Shown piece by piece: positions 1-5,612 of a stretch of 5,612 nucleotides of DNA; positions within the stretch are counted from its first letter, which is position 1; every line of letters starts with the position of its first letter. Under the pieces are notes generated by a model. That model was not told the origin of the DNA. It did no database searches and saw only the letters and a program-made list of their open reading frames with translations. Both the position numbers and the translations under genes were made by a program. Origin of the DNA: Bacteroidales bacterium (GTDB lineage: Bacteria; Bacteroidota; Bacteroidia; Bacteroidales; JAAUTT01). The stretch covers positions 1-5,612 of the forward strand of contig JAAUTT010000359.1 of assembly GCA_012031335.1 (NCBI GenBank), given 5' to 3'.

Positions 1-964
1 GGTATGGCGATATACCCATTTGTTGAGAAATGCATTGTTTATAATAAGTCTCAGGTTTTTTTCCGTTCTTTTCGCTACAAAGTCCTGAGTAAAACATGAT
101 CTGGGCTACACGATGATCATTGATCTGCCTCCCTGCCTGATGATTTTCAGGATGAGTATTTGCTAAGGCAAAGTGTTCTATCGCTTGATCAAAATTCCCT
201 TTATTCAGGTATTCTTTTCCCAAAAGTAAATGAGCATCAACATGGATATCCCTGATTTTCATATCTCCTTCACGAATATGAAAATAATTTTCCGACAGGT
301 AACCAACAGACTTCTGATAGTGTCCGGTAAGGTTCAAAACCATGATTTCACGTAAAAATGAATCATCTCTTTTTATCAGAATTTCATGGTTTGGTTCAAG
401 CAAAGCAAGCCTGGTTTCGGGATCGGTATTAGCTAATTCGTACAACCTGTCAATTTCATAATAATAAACCGGGTCATCTTTTTTAATGCTGATTGCCTTT
501 TCATAGTAGGAAATGGCTTGGGGAATGTTTTTTTCATGTCTGTATGCTCCCCAACCGAGATTTCGGTAACATATTGCCAACCGGTCATTTAATGCTGCAC
601 ATTTTCTCCAGTATGACATTGCCTTTGCAGGATCTTTATCATAAAAAAGATTGCCCAAATAATAGTAAGCATGTGAATCTGAATTGTTCTTTTCCAGAGA
701 AGCATTAAGAACAGTGGCTGTTTCAATCCTGAAAGGAAAACAATAATCGGTTGGTAAGCCGGCCGCTATTTCATAATGTTCTTTCTCTTTATCCGCATTA
801 TTGAGTTTAGCGTTGAAATATCCCAAATAATAGTGTATCAGAGGATTTACTTTTCCTTTGTTCAGATCGAGAAATCTTGAAAGTATTTCAAGCGCATCAT
901 TATACATACCACTATTCATGTAATCGGTTGCAAGTTCAAGATAGTTTTGATCGTAATCTCTCAT
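1..964 (-). CDS. C-terminal TPR portion of the DUF5107 gene, open to the window edge
   Basis: An uninterrupted frame runs from an ATG at 964 to the left edge, 321 codons with no stop. The protein begins MRDYDQNYLELATDYMNSG and continues through many TPR-like helix pairs: YNDALEILSRFLDL, IHYYLGYFNAKLNNADK, HAYYYLGNLFYDKDPAKAMS, NLGWGAYRHEKNIPQAIS, YYEKAISIKKDDPVYYYEI, HLLLGKEYLNKGNFDQAIEH and QIMFYSGLCSEKNGK. Several show the G-Y/F-A-hydrophobic pattern of canonical TPRs. The ATG at 964 is an internal Met of the large protein, not a real start. The frame joins the preceding piece after removing one T at 965-968. The stop codon lies outside the window. Confidence 0.85.
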   Translation of the reverse strand, partial: MRDYDQNYLELATDYMNSGMYNDALEILSRFLDLNKGKVNPLIHYYLGYFNAKLNNADKEKEHYEIAAGLPTDYCFPFRIETATVLNASLEKNNSDSHAYYYLGNLFYDKDPAKAMSYWRKCAALNDRLAICYRNLGWGAYRHEKNIPQAISYYEKAISIKKDDPVYYYEIDRLYELANTDPETRLALLEPNHEILIKRDDSFLREIMVLNLTGHYQKSVGYLSENYFHIREGDMKIRDIHVDAHLLLGKEYLNKGNFDQAIEHFALANTHPENHQAGRQINDHRVAQIMFYSGLCSEKNGKKPETYYKQCISQQMGISPY

Positions 965-3035
965 AATACTTTACCATTTTGGAATAATGGACTTCGATGT
1001 TTTCTTTTAATTCTTTTTGAGAGAGATAGAGCTCATTCAGTGCCCAGAAATCCATTGGATCAATAGTTAATGCAATTTGAGCTGTCTCAGAGGCTTTTTT
1101 ATATTCACCCATTTTTCTTAAGATAGCCGCTTTAAGAGTTATCCCTTTGGTATTTAATTGGTTTGTTGATATTGAACTTTCTACCTGTTCGAATGCTCCG
1201 GCAAAATCACCCTTTATGCACGATATTTCTGCCAAAAGAATGATACGATGAAGAATGAACTGCATAGTCCCATGAAGCAACGATACAAGGTGTCAATAGC
1301 AGCATTATAAAGTTCCTTAATCTTGAGTACTTGTCCCAAACCTAGAAAAGCTTCGCATTTTGAGGGTTTGGTATAGTCTTTTGAAATTCTTTTTATTGCA
1401 GTTCTGAATCGTAATGCAGCTTCATCATACTGGCCGTTTTTCAGGGCTTCAAATCCAAGAAATGTATTTACGTCCGAATTACCCGGATCGCGATTTAGAG
1501 CTTCTGTAAAATAATCATTTGCGTCGAGAGTTGGGGAATGAAATTGCTTGATCCTTAAACCTGTAAGGTATAGTTCTTCTACCGATTTAATATTTTCGGG
1601 ACTATCAGGTTTGGTTACCACTTCGGGAAGTATCGGATCGTATTTTTTCTCAACAGGCTGGTATATTATAAGTTCTTTTCCTTGGTTGTTGAAAAGTGCA
1701 ACTTTAAGTTTCAGAAAAGACATTTCTCTTTTCATTGTCATTTCATGAATGAATGGTTTATCCGGGCCGATATCAATGGTTTGCTGAAATGCAGGCGTTC
1801 CATCGTGGTAAAGGATCACTTTGGCACCTTCAAACTTTTGGGTGGTATGAAACCCAAAAAAGAGCGTTTTTTCATTTTTCAACTCCATATTTACAGCTCC
1901 ATTCAGGTTTGCATATTTCAGCCCTCCGATTTTTTTCACCGGAAACCAGTATTGCTTAAGCGTTTTTGTTTCATAAGGACGAATCCAACTGTAATCGGGT
2001 TGATTGTCAGAATATCCGCCTACCATGATCTCAGCATAAGGTCCATCTTCATCGGTTAGCACTTTATCCCACATCTGCGCCTCTTCGCCTGGTCCCCATT
2101 CCCAGAGTTTAGCTCCTTTCACAATATGGTGTTTTGCAACATGAACTGTTCCGGCTTCTTTTCCGTGGTCATAGCCTCCCATGAAATCTTCCTGCAAATC
2201 ATAACAAAAAACAGAGGTAGGTTCCGGATGGTTTTTCCACCAGCTTATATCAACCCCTTTGGTATAATCGATACCCCTGTAATTTTCATGGGAAATTGGC
2301 CAGTGAGTAAAATCGACTTTTGAATGATCAACTCCATATTGGGTACTTGGAGGAAAAAAGACCTGGTAATCTTCGTTTACATGTGTGGCAACATTGGCCC
2401 AATATAAAAACGAGTTGGTTAATGGAGTCCTGTTCATAAGTTTAACCTCGGTTTCGATGTATGATTTTCCCGGATAAACCGTCAGTCCTATAACCCATTT
2501 CATTCGGTGACGTGGTTCTGTTTCCCCTATAAAAATTGTTTTGCTTCCGTCGGGATTTTCCTGCAAATGGTAATCGACAGGCATGAACGTAGAGGCACGG
2601 TGATGGTGTATCATACACCATTCTATACCTCCCGATACCCAGGCACCAAGCATTCCGATATTGGACGGTTTTACAACATTGTTTTTGTAAAAAAAAATGG
2701 TATCCGTTTGTTTTGTCTTCAGCCCAATAAAGCTTTCCACCAATCTCCGGAGTGATGCACATTTTAATGTATTCATTTTCGAGAAAAAGACCCTTATAGG
2801 CCTTATTCACCTTTTCATGAGTTAAGATTATCGATCAAAGGATAAAGGATAAAGTTACTTTTGAAGCACCCTGATAACTTTCTCCTTTAAAGAAGAAAGG
2901 ATTTACATCGGGTTCATTGATGAGATAAGTCGGGAATTCAATGGTTTCTTCTTTAAGAGATACTTGTGCATTAATTTTTGCAACCAACAACAATATTATT
3001 GTAGTTGAAACAGCTTGTTTTGAAAAAAATCTCAT
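1..3035 (-). CDS. Secreted DUF5107-TPR repeat protein, reading frame broken, 3' end beyond the window
   Basis: One long gene read from ATG at 3035 to the left edge. After removing seven single extra bases it gives about 1009 continuous residues. Residues 1-23 form a signal peptide (Lys/Gln-containing start, hydrophobic IILLLV core, cleavage probably after INA). Residues about 45-365 match my memory of DUF5107: SYQGAS, LENEYIK, TPEIGGKLYWA, GAWVSGGIEW followed by HHHRAS (His 142-144), GETEPRHRMKW, FLYWANVATH, FPPSTQYG, EDFMGGYDHGK, VKGAKLWEWG, DNQPDYSWIRPYE. Residues about 370-470 look like a beta-rich linker domain, and TPR-like helical repeats run from about 483 to the edge. DUF5107 has a galactose-mutarotase-like fold; its reaction is not established to my knowledge. 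It follows the lipoprotein gene after 57 bases. Family membership is well supported. Whether the gene is intact in the organism is open: I favour sequence error over a true pseudogene. Confidence 0.85.
936..1280 (-). CDS. TPR-region fragment of the DUF5107 gene
   Basis: This open piece has 114 codons ending at a TGA at 936-938. The true-frame part runs from LAEISCIKGDFAGAFEQV (from about 1233) to SKMVK (about 970). It contains TPR-like pairs: AFEQVESSISTNQLNTKG, LKAAILRKMGEYKKASETAQ and ALTIDPMDFWALNELYLSQK. The spacing and the DPxDFWALNELY signature resemble the mid-TPR region of DUF5107-TPR proteins. The first residues (MLHGTMQFILHRIIL) are out of frame. The family-like reading there is WDYAVHSSSYHS in the third frame, which is bracketed by two single-base expansions. 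The last residues (YYERLRSKLS) are also out of frame. Confidence 0.75.
   Translation of the reverse strand: MLHGTMQFILHRIILLAEISCIKGDFAGAFEQVESSISTNQLNTKGITLKAAILRKMGEYKKASETAQIALTIDPMDFWALNELYLSQKELKENIEVHYSKMVKYYERLRSKLS
965..968 (-). other. Single-base expansion joining the last two pieces of the DUF5107 gene
   Basis: The frame ending SKMVKYYERLRSKLS changes here to the frame reading MRDYDQNYLELATDY. Removing either the T at 968 or one T of the pair at 965-966 (coding strand) joins them as SKMVKIMRDYDQNY or SKMVKYMRDYDQNY. Confidence 0.65.
1214..2776 (-). CDS. Main DUF5107 domain body and first TPR repeats, central fragment
   Basis: This is the longest open piece, 520 codons to a TAA at 1214-1216. 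Only the part from about 2697 to about 1280 is in the true frame. The first 27 or so residues (MNTLKCASLRRLVES and onward) and the last 20 (FMGLCSSFFIV and onward) are out-of-frame tails created by the flanking single-base expansions. The true part begins at FFYKNNVVKPSNIG. It holds the conserved core of DUF5107 (GGIEWCMIHHHRAS, GETEPRHRMKW, FLYWANVATH, DISWWKNH, DYSWIRPYE, QYWFPVKK). A beta-rich segment follows, and then two TPR-like helical pairs (NDYFTEALNRDPGNSDVN; GQYDEAALRFRTAIK; EAFLGLGQVLKIKELYNAAI). The apparent ATG start at 2776 is an artefact of the frame break. Confidence 0.85.
   Translation of the reverse strand: MNTLKCASLRRLVESFIGLKTKQTDTIFFYKNNVVKPSNIGMLGAWVSGGIEWCMIHHHRASTFMPVDYHLQENPDGSKTIFIGETEPRHRMKWVIGLTVYPGKSYIETEVKLMNRTPLTNSFLYWANVATHVNEDYQVFFPPSTQYGVDHSKVDFTHWPISHENYRGIDYTKGVDISWWKNHPEPTSVFCYDLQEDFMGGYDHGKEAGTVHVAKHHIVKGAKLWEWGPGEEAQMWDKVLTDEDGPYAEIMVGGYSDNQPDYSWIRPYETKTLKQYWFPVKKIGGLKYANLNGAVNMELKNEKTLFFGFHTTQKFEGAKVILYHDGTPAFQQTIDIGPDKPFIHEMTMKREMSFLKLKVALFNNQGKELIIYQPVEKKYDPILPEVVTKPDSPENIKSVEELYLTGLRIKQFHSPTLDANDYFTEALNRDPGNSDVNTFLGFEALKNGQYDEAALRFRTAIKRISKDYTKPSKCEAFLGLGQVLKIKELYNAAIDTLYRCFMGLCSSFFIVSFFWQKYRA
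1234..1280 (-). other. Pair of single-base expansions bracketing a short third-frame stretch
   Basis: The coding strand moves from one frame (AAIDTLYRC) to a second (WDYAVHSSSYHS) and then to a third (LAEISCIKGDF). The first shift is an extra T in the TT at 1279-1280 or in the TT at 1275-1276. The second is an extra T in the TTTT at 1234-1237. With both removed the protein reads AAIDTLYRASWDYAVHSSS (or YRCSW), then YHSLAEISCIKGDF. Confidence 0.65.
2689..2697 (-). other. Frameshift at a 9-base homopolymer in the DUF5107 gene
   Basis: Nine A on the plus strand (nine T on the coding strand) separate two frames. Upstream protein reads KTNGYHFF and downstream protein reads FFYKNNVVKPSNIG. With eight T the protein runs on as KTNGYHFFYKNNVVKPSN, which fits the family. 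Confidence 0.75.
2690..2821 (-). CDS. Second in-frame piece of the DUF5107 gene
   Basis: This stretch encodes conserved DUF5107 sequence (HEKVNKAYKG, LFLENEYIKM, CITPEIGGKLYWAEDKTNGY, then HFF). It is in the same frame as the N-terminal piece but is separated from it by the TGA at 2835-2837 and a short out-of-frame stretch. It leaves the true frame at the 9-base poly-A tract at 2689-2697. Past that tract the same frame stays open down to 2442, but the protein there (LQKQCCKTV and onward) is an out-of-frame shadow. A GTG at 2810 could be miscalled as a start; I do not regard it as one. Confidence 0.7.
2822..2853 (-). other. Three clustered single-base expansions with net +3
   Basis: On the coding strand three short runs each appear one base too long: TTT at 2851-2853, TTT at 2844-2846 and AA at 2822-2823. 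Removing one base from each turns VTLSFIL, stop, SIILTHEK into VTYPYPLIDNLTHEK, which matches the YPYPL motif I recall for DUF5107 proteins. The net change is three bases, so the outer frame is the same on both sides and the only visible stop is the TGA at 2835-2837. For the third site an extra T in the nearby TCATGAA is an alternative. Confidence 0.6.
2835..3035 (-). CDS. N-terminal fragment of the DUF5107 gene: signal peptide and domain start
   Basis: This is the first open piece, 66 codons from ATG 3035 to an in-frame TGA at 2835-2837. It carries the signal peptide (residues 1-23), then the segment with FPTYLINEPDVNPFFFKGES and SYQGASK, the usual opening of DUF5107 proteins. The last seven residues (VTLSFIL) do not fit the family, because the frame is already shifted after the TTT at 2851-2853. 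Without the extra bases the sequence would continue as VTYPYPLIDNLTHEK, which fits the family. The start is chosen because the signal peptide begins directly after it; the leader is A/T-rich with no Shine-Dalgarno site. Confidence 0.75.
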   Translation of the reverse strand: MRFFSKQAVSTTIILLLVAKINAQVSLKEETIEFPTYLINEPDVNPFFFKGESYQGASKVTLSFIL

Positions 3036-3092
3036 AGGTTCATTTAATTACAGATTTTCATATGTAAAAATAAGAAAAGGTAGTTACAACAC

Positions 3093-4341
3093 TTAAGGAC
3101 AATCGCCTGATTTAAGTAATACTTTCTCTTGTTGCCACAATGTTTTTTTTGCACTATAACTGAATCCCAGGAACGAAAAATCAAACCCGCAGGCACCAAT
3201 AAACTGGCATTTTGCCTGCTGGCATGGCGGGGTAAACGTGTAGTCACCTCCAATAAGAAAGGCAGTTTGAATCCAGGGTACAATTACTTCATCAAAAACA
3301 CCAATTTCGAGTCTCGGAAAGGCAAGACCGAAATTGGCTGCAATAGAAGAAGAAGCACCTGTTTCAGTGATACTTTCGTCCATAGAGGGTGTGCCGGCAG
3401 ATGCATCGGCAGAAACATCATACCCGTCGTATTTTATCCCTGTTGTTGAATTGTATTTAAATTTAACTTCAACCTGTGAGGATCCGTCTACCGGGACATA
3501 GCAATTGATAACAAAAAGCACCTTCAGATTTATAATTACAGGAATGGGACCAACCATTAAAGGATATTTGAGAAGAACAACAGGAAAATCAAAAGTGAGA
3601 TCATCTCTTCCGGAACCTGCCACCGTTAAATTCACCACCAATTCCCCACTCATGTTACTGTTCCTTTGTCCGAAATTGGTTAATTCACCATCTTCAAATT
3701 CCATTTCGGTGCTAGAATAGAAATTTTCGATGGACCCTTTGGCTAAAAATTTTGCAGTAAGTGGTTTCACAAGGTCTTTAGCTACCTCGAACTCAATATC
3801 TGCTATTGTATCTGAAAAATCAAATTTTATTCTGTAGTTGTAGTCACCATAGGGAAATTCAAATTCGAACCCATCTGAATTGGTTGTTTTATATGCCATA
3901 TTTTTTCCATGCATCTGTACAACCGGGACTACTCCTTTATCAAAACGGATCTCTTTGTTCCAGGATATTCTTCCATCGGTTATTGCTTCATTTAGAGTAG
4001 TATATTCAGTTTCTACAATGATTTCGTTGTCATTTCTGGTTACATTGGTAACTTTTCTAAGAGCAACTCCATGGATAAACAAAATATCATTTGCCTCCAG
4101 TTGGTCAATTTTTTCATTTGAGCTTTCAAAATAATAGATATGGTCAGCAGTATCAATCCTTAGCAGAGATTTAGCACCGATGCTGTCGATAAATACGGTT
4201 TTTTCACTAAGCGTAACATCATAAACATTGCTTTCTTTCTTTTGACGAGGTGTATGTTCCTCCTTCTCGCAGGTGATAAGGCCAATAAGGGTAGTCAGAA
4301 TTAAAAAAAAATCTGAGCTTATCGGTGATGTTCTTTTTCAT
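3093..4341 (-). CDS. Putative surface lipoprotein of unknown family, frameshifted in its signal peptide
   Basis: I do not recognise a named family. From ATG 4341 the raw frame stops after 40 codons at 4219-4221. Removing one base from the 9-base poly-A at 4303-4311 gives 415 continuous residues ending at TAA 3093-3095. The repaired N-terminus is a classic lipoprotein signal: MKKNITDKLRFFLILTTL, then a lipobox ending LITC with Cys24. CEKEEH follows, resembling the K-(D/E)2 surface-export signal described for Bacteroidota lipoproteins. The mature chain is beta-rich. Near residues 50-120 it holds a module (VFIDSIGAKSLLRID; YYFESSNEKIDQLEANDILF; GVALRKVTNVTRN; VETEYTTLNEAI) that I recall only as a recurrent uncharacterised N-terminal region. 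The C-terminus has a Cys group (373, 378, 384, 414) in TPPCQQAKCQFIGACGF. A gene caller would probably start at the TTG at 4082 and miss the signal peptide. It sits between GH43 and the DUF5107 gene, so a glycan-related surface role is a guess. Confidence 0.75.
4303..4311 (-). other. 9-base homopolymer frameshift in the lipoprotein signal peptide
   Basis: Nine A on the plus strand. With nine T the coding strand reads KLRFFFNSDYPYWPYHLREG and soon stops. With eight it reads KLRFFLILTTLIGLITCEKE, a well-formed hydrophobic core with a lipobox. The tract could be a sequencing over-call or a natural on/off switch. Confidence 0.7.
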
Positions 4342-4456
4342 GAGTATATAATTTGTTTATTAATTAGCCATTTGAAACTTTCATCATTTTGTGTTTTTTG
4401 AACATGTAGGTTACATCGGTATTTAATATAAAGGCTCAAAAAACTTTCATTTATCG

Positions 4457-5395
4457 TTATTTTGTTGGTTTTACTTCCTGAATTGTACCATCATCGTTAT
4501 AATACAATTTATCGAAGCAAATTGACCTGCGAAAGGGATGGGGACTTCCTTCATGGCCCCAACCAAATTTTTCTTCACTTTCGGGATGATTTTTAAAATA
4601 CAGGTCAGAATTATGGTAAAACATGTACCATTGACCCTTATACTCAACAATAGAGTGATGGTTGGTACCGCTATTCATTTTAGGAAGAATAATTCCTTTG
4701 TACTTAAACGGACCCAAAGGACTATCGCCAATGCAGTATTTAATCTCTCCGCTTGTGCCCACGTATGAAAGGTAGTATTTTCCTTTATATTTGTGCATCC
4801 ATATGGCTTCAAAAAAATCATCGGTACCCTCCAGCAGGTAAACCTTACCATCATATGAAATCATATTGTTGTTTAGTTTTATAGCATTCACAACCAATTG
4901 TCCCATGTACAAATAAGCTTGTCCGTCATCATCAATGAATACAGCAGGGTCAATGAAATCGCGATTACAAACAACACCTTTCGATTGAATATGGATTAAA
5001 GCTGAGTCTAATGGATCTTTAAAATATCCGTAAGGCTTATCGCTCACAGCTACTCCAATTTTACTTTGCTCAACCGGATAGTAGAAATAATATTTTCCGT
5101 TTCTATAAATACAATCAGGTGCCCAGGCCATTTTTTCAGCCCACTTTAAATCATTCAAAGAGAAAATAACCCCATGATCTTTCCAATTCCTCATATCTGT
5201 AGTAGAGAATACATGCCAGTTCTGCATTGAAAACCAGGTTGCAGTATCTTCATCATGAGAGGGATAAACATATAAAGTATCATTGAAAACCCTGGCCGAA
5301 GGATCGGCTGTATACATGTGGGTAATAAAGGGATTTTGGGCAAAACTGAGACTTGCGAAAAAAAGAAATATGGAAATGAATCGTAAACTTTTCAT
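4457..5395 (-). CDS. Secreted glycoside hydrolase family 43 protein
   Basis: 312 residues, intact. GH43 enzymes are inverting glycosidases with a five-bladed beta-propeller, mostly beta-xylosidases, alpha-L-arabinofuranosidases or arabinanases. Residues 1-19 form a signal peptide with cleavage after SFA. The three expected catalytic carboxylates are visible: Asp31 in TADPSARVF (general base), Asp149 in RDFIDPAVFIDDDG (pKa modulator) and Glu196 in FFEAIWMHKYKGKYYLSY (general acid). Supporting motifs are YVYPSHDED (43-50), MAWAPD (89-94) followed by GKYYFYYP, and NHHSIV (245-250). The length fits a single catalytic propeller with no carbohydrate-binding or C-terminal beta-sandwich module. The ATG at 5395 is chosen because the signal peptide follows it directly; the leader is A/T-rich with no Shine-Dalgarno site. 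There is no lipobox, so the enzyme is probably periplasmic or secreted. It lies upstream of the lipoprotein gene with a 115-base gap. Substrate cannot be assigned from sequence alone. Confidence 0.93.
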   Translation of the reverse strand: MKSLRFISIFLFFASLSFAQNPFITHMYTADPSARVFNDTLYVYPSHDEDTATWFSMQNWHVFSTTDMRNWKDHGVIFSLNDLKWAEKMAWAPDCIYRNGKYYFYYPVEQSKIGVAVSDKPYGYFKDPLDSALIHIQSKGVVCNRDFIDPAVFIDDDGQAYLYMGQLVVNAIKLNNNMISYDGKVYLLEGTDDFFEAIWMHKYKGKYYLSYVGTSGEIKYCIGDSPLGPFKYKGIILPKMNSGTNHHSIVEYKGQWYMFYHNSDLYFKNHPESEEKFGWGHEGSPHPFRRSICFDKLYYNDDGTIQEVKPTK

Positions 5396-5424
5396 TATTT
5401 AGGTCTTTATAAGTGTTAAATGTA

Positions 5425-5452
5425 CAAATTTTACTTTTTAAGACACTACAAG
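5425..5452 (-). promoter_or_regulatory. Possible Bacteroidota-type promoter for the GH43 gene
   Basis: On the minus strand TAAAATTTG (5433-5425) is close to the Bacteroidota -7 consensus TAnnTTTG, with one extra base or one mismatch. A TTCTTG sequence about 16 bases upstream (CTTG at 5452-5449) could serve as the -33 TTTG element, although the spacing is a little short. Transcription would start near 5418, giving a leader of about 23 bases before the GH43 ATG. This is a weak match in AT-rich DNA. Confidence 0.3.
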
Positions 5453-5528
5453 AAAGGTTTATTATTATTGAAAGGAGAAGGCAAATTTACATAAAGTCAG
5501 CTGCAAGCTGTCCATCAAAACCGAAAAA

Positions 5529-5612
5529 TGTGTCTGGCAATGTAAATGTGACCAAGAAAAATCATGTAAAAATGGGACCAGATTTCAAAACATTAGAAAA
5601 AGAGCTCAAGTT
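5529..5612. mobile_element. Possible left end of an IS21-family insertion sequence, cut by the window edge
   Basis: Beginning near a TGT (5529-5531 or 5531-5533) are two closely related direct motifs ending in GACCA. IS21-family elements begin with TGT and carry repeated internal terminal motifs of this size, often with GTGACC or GGGACC cores, ahead of istA. No transposase coding sequence can be recognised in the 33 bases after the second motif, and no target duplication can be seen. If correct, the element starts about 135 bases upstream of the GH43 gene, leaving the tentative promoter at 5425-5452 outside it. Confidence 0.4.
5540..5580 (+). repeat. Pair of imperfect direct repeats
   Basis: ATGTAAATGTGACCA at 5540-5554 and ATGTAAAAATGGGACCA at 5564-5580 share the ATGTAAA start and the GACCA end, and begin 24 bases apart. 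They are not explained by any gene and resemble the multiple terminal repeats of IS21-like elements. Confidence 0.6.

Noticed and set aside
2835..2837. TGA as a recoded sense codon (alternative genetic code or selenocysteine)
   Set aside because: It lies between three single-base run expansions whose removal eliminates the stop and restores a family-like sequence; no other evidence of TGA recoding is present in the window.
3044..3283. Minus-strand 79-codon frame overlapping the 3' end of the lipoprotein gene
   Set aside because: It overlaps in another frame the Cys-containing C-terminus of the lipoprotein, which is clearly the coding frame; its protein has no family-like features.
4404..4416. 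Small inverted repeat ATGTA-GGT-TACAT between the GH43 and lipoprotein genes
   Set aside because: The 5 bp AT-rich stem is not followed by a T tract on the minus strand, so it does not qualify as a terminator.
4342..4456. Possible internal promoter upstream of the lipoprotein gene (TTTG near 4440 with TACCGATG downstream)
   Set aside because: The -7 candidate has two mismatches to TAnnTTTG and the spacing is only 15 bases.
493..4768. Plus-strand open frames of 64-125 codons at 493-708, 1548-2323, 2507-2755, 3129-3449, 3505-3720, 3806-4134 and 4538-4768
   Set aside because: Each lies antisense to a well-supported minus-strand coding region, has no recognisable protein signature and shows low-complexity or antisense-like composition.
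5498..5510. Perfect inverted repeat CAGCT-GCA-AGCTG upstream of the GH43 gene
   Set aside because: A 5 bp stem is expected by chance at this scale; there is no T tract and no symmetric operator context.
5494..5612. Plus-strand frame with many Cys codons (SCKLS, KCVWQCKCDQEKSCKNGT), and an alternative frame starting at ATG 5572
   Set aside because: The Cys codons come from the TGT-rich repeat motifs interpreted as an IS end; neither frame resembles a known protein and both are cut by the edge.

Overview
The window looks like Bacteroidota chromosome or metagenome sequence. It is AT-rich, its genes lack Shine-Dalgarno sites and have A/T-rich leaders, and its proteins are secreted or lipid-anchored. 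The protein families (a compact secreted GH43 enzyme, a DUF5107-TPR protein, a lipoprotein with an acidic residue cluster after the lipidated Cys) are typical of polysaccharide-degrading members of that phylum. All convincing genes lie on the minus strand and read from the right edge to the left edge.

Layout from right to left. Positions 5529-5612 carry two related 15-17 bp direct motifs that resemble the terminal repeats of an IS21-family insertion sequence; this is tentative. A possible Bacteroidota-type promoter sits at 5425-5452. An intact secreted GH43 glycosidase occupies 5395-4457. A 415-residue lipoprotein of unknown family occupies 4341-3093; its frame is broken once, at a 9-base homopolymer inside the signal peptide. 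A large secreted protein with a DUF5107 domain followed by TPR repeats starts at 3035 and runs off the left edge; its frame is broken by seven single-base expansions. The gaps between the three genes are short (115 and 57 bases) and no strong terminator is visible, so they may be co-transcribed.

Working model (inference): the three products act outside the cytoplasm on glycan. GH43 would release arabinosyl or xylosyl units. DUF5107 proteins have a galactose-mutarotase-like fold and often occur near glycosidases. The lipoprotein may be displayed on the cell surface. No SusC/SusD pair or regulator is inside the window.

The most striking feature is the pattern of reading-frame damage. All eight disruptions can be repaired by removing one base from a run of identical bases (or, in one case, optionally a single T), and every repair restores continuous family-like protein. 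There are no disabling deletions and no independent nonsense changes. That one-sided pattern fits sequence or assembly over-calling better than pseudogene decay, although phase variation at the 9-base tract in the lipoprotein cannot be excluded from sequence alone.
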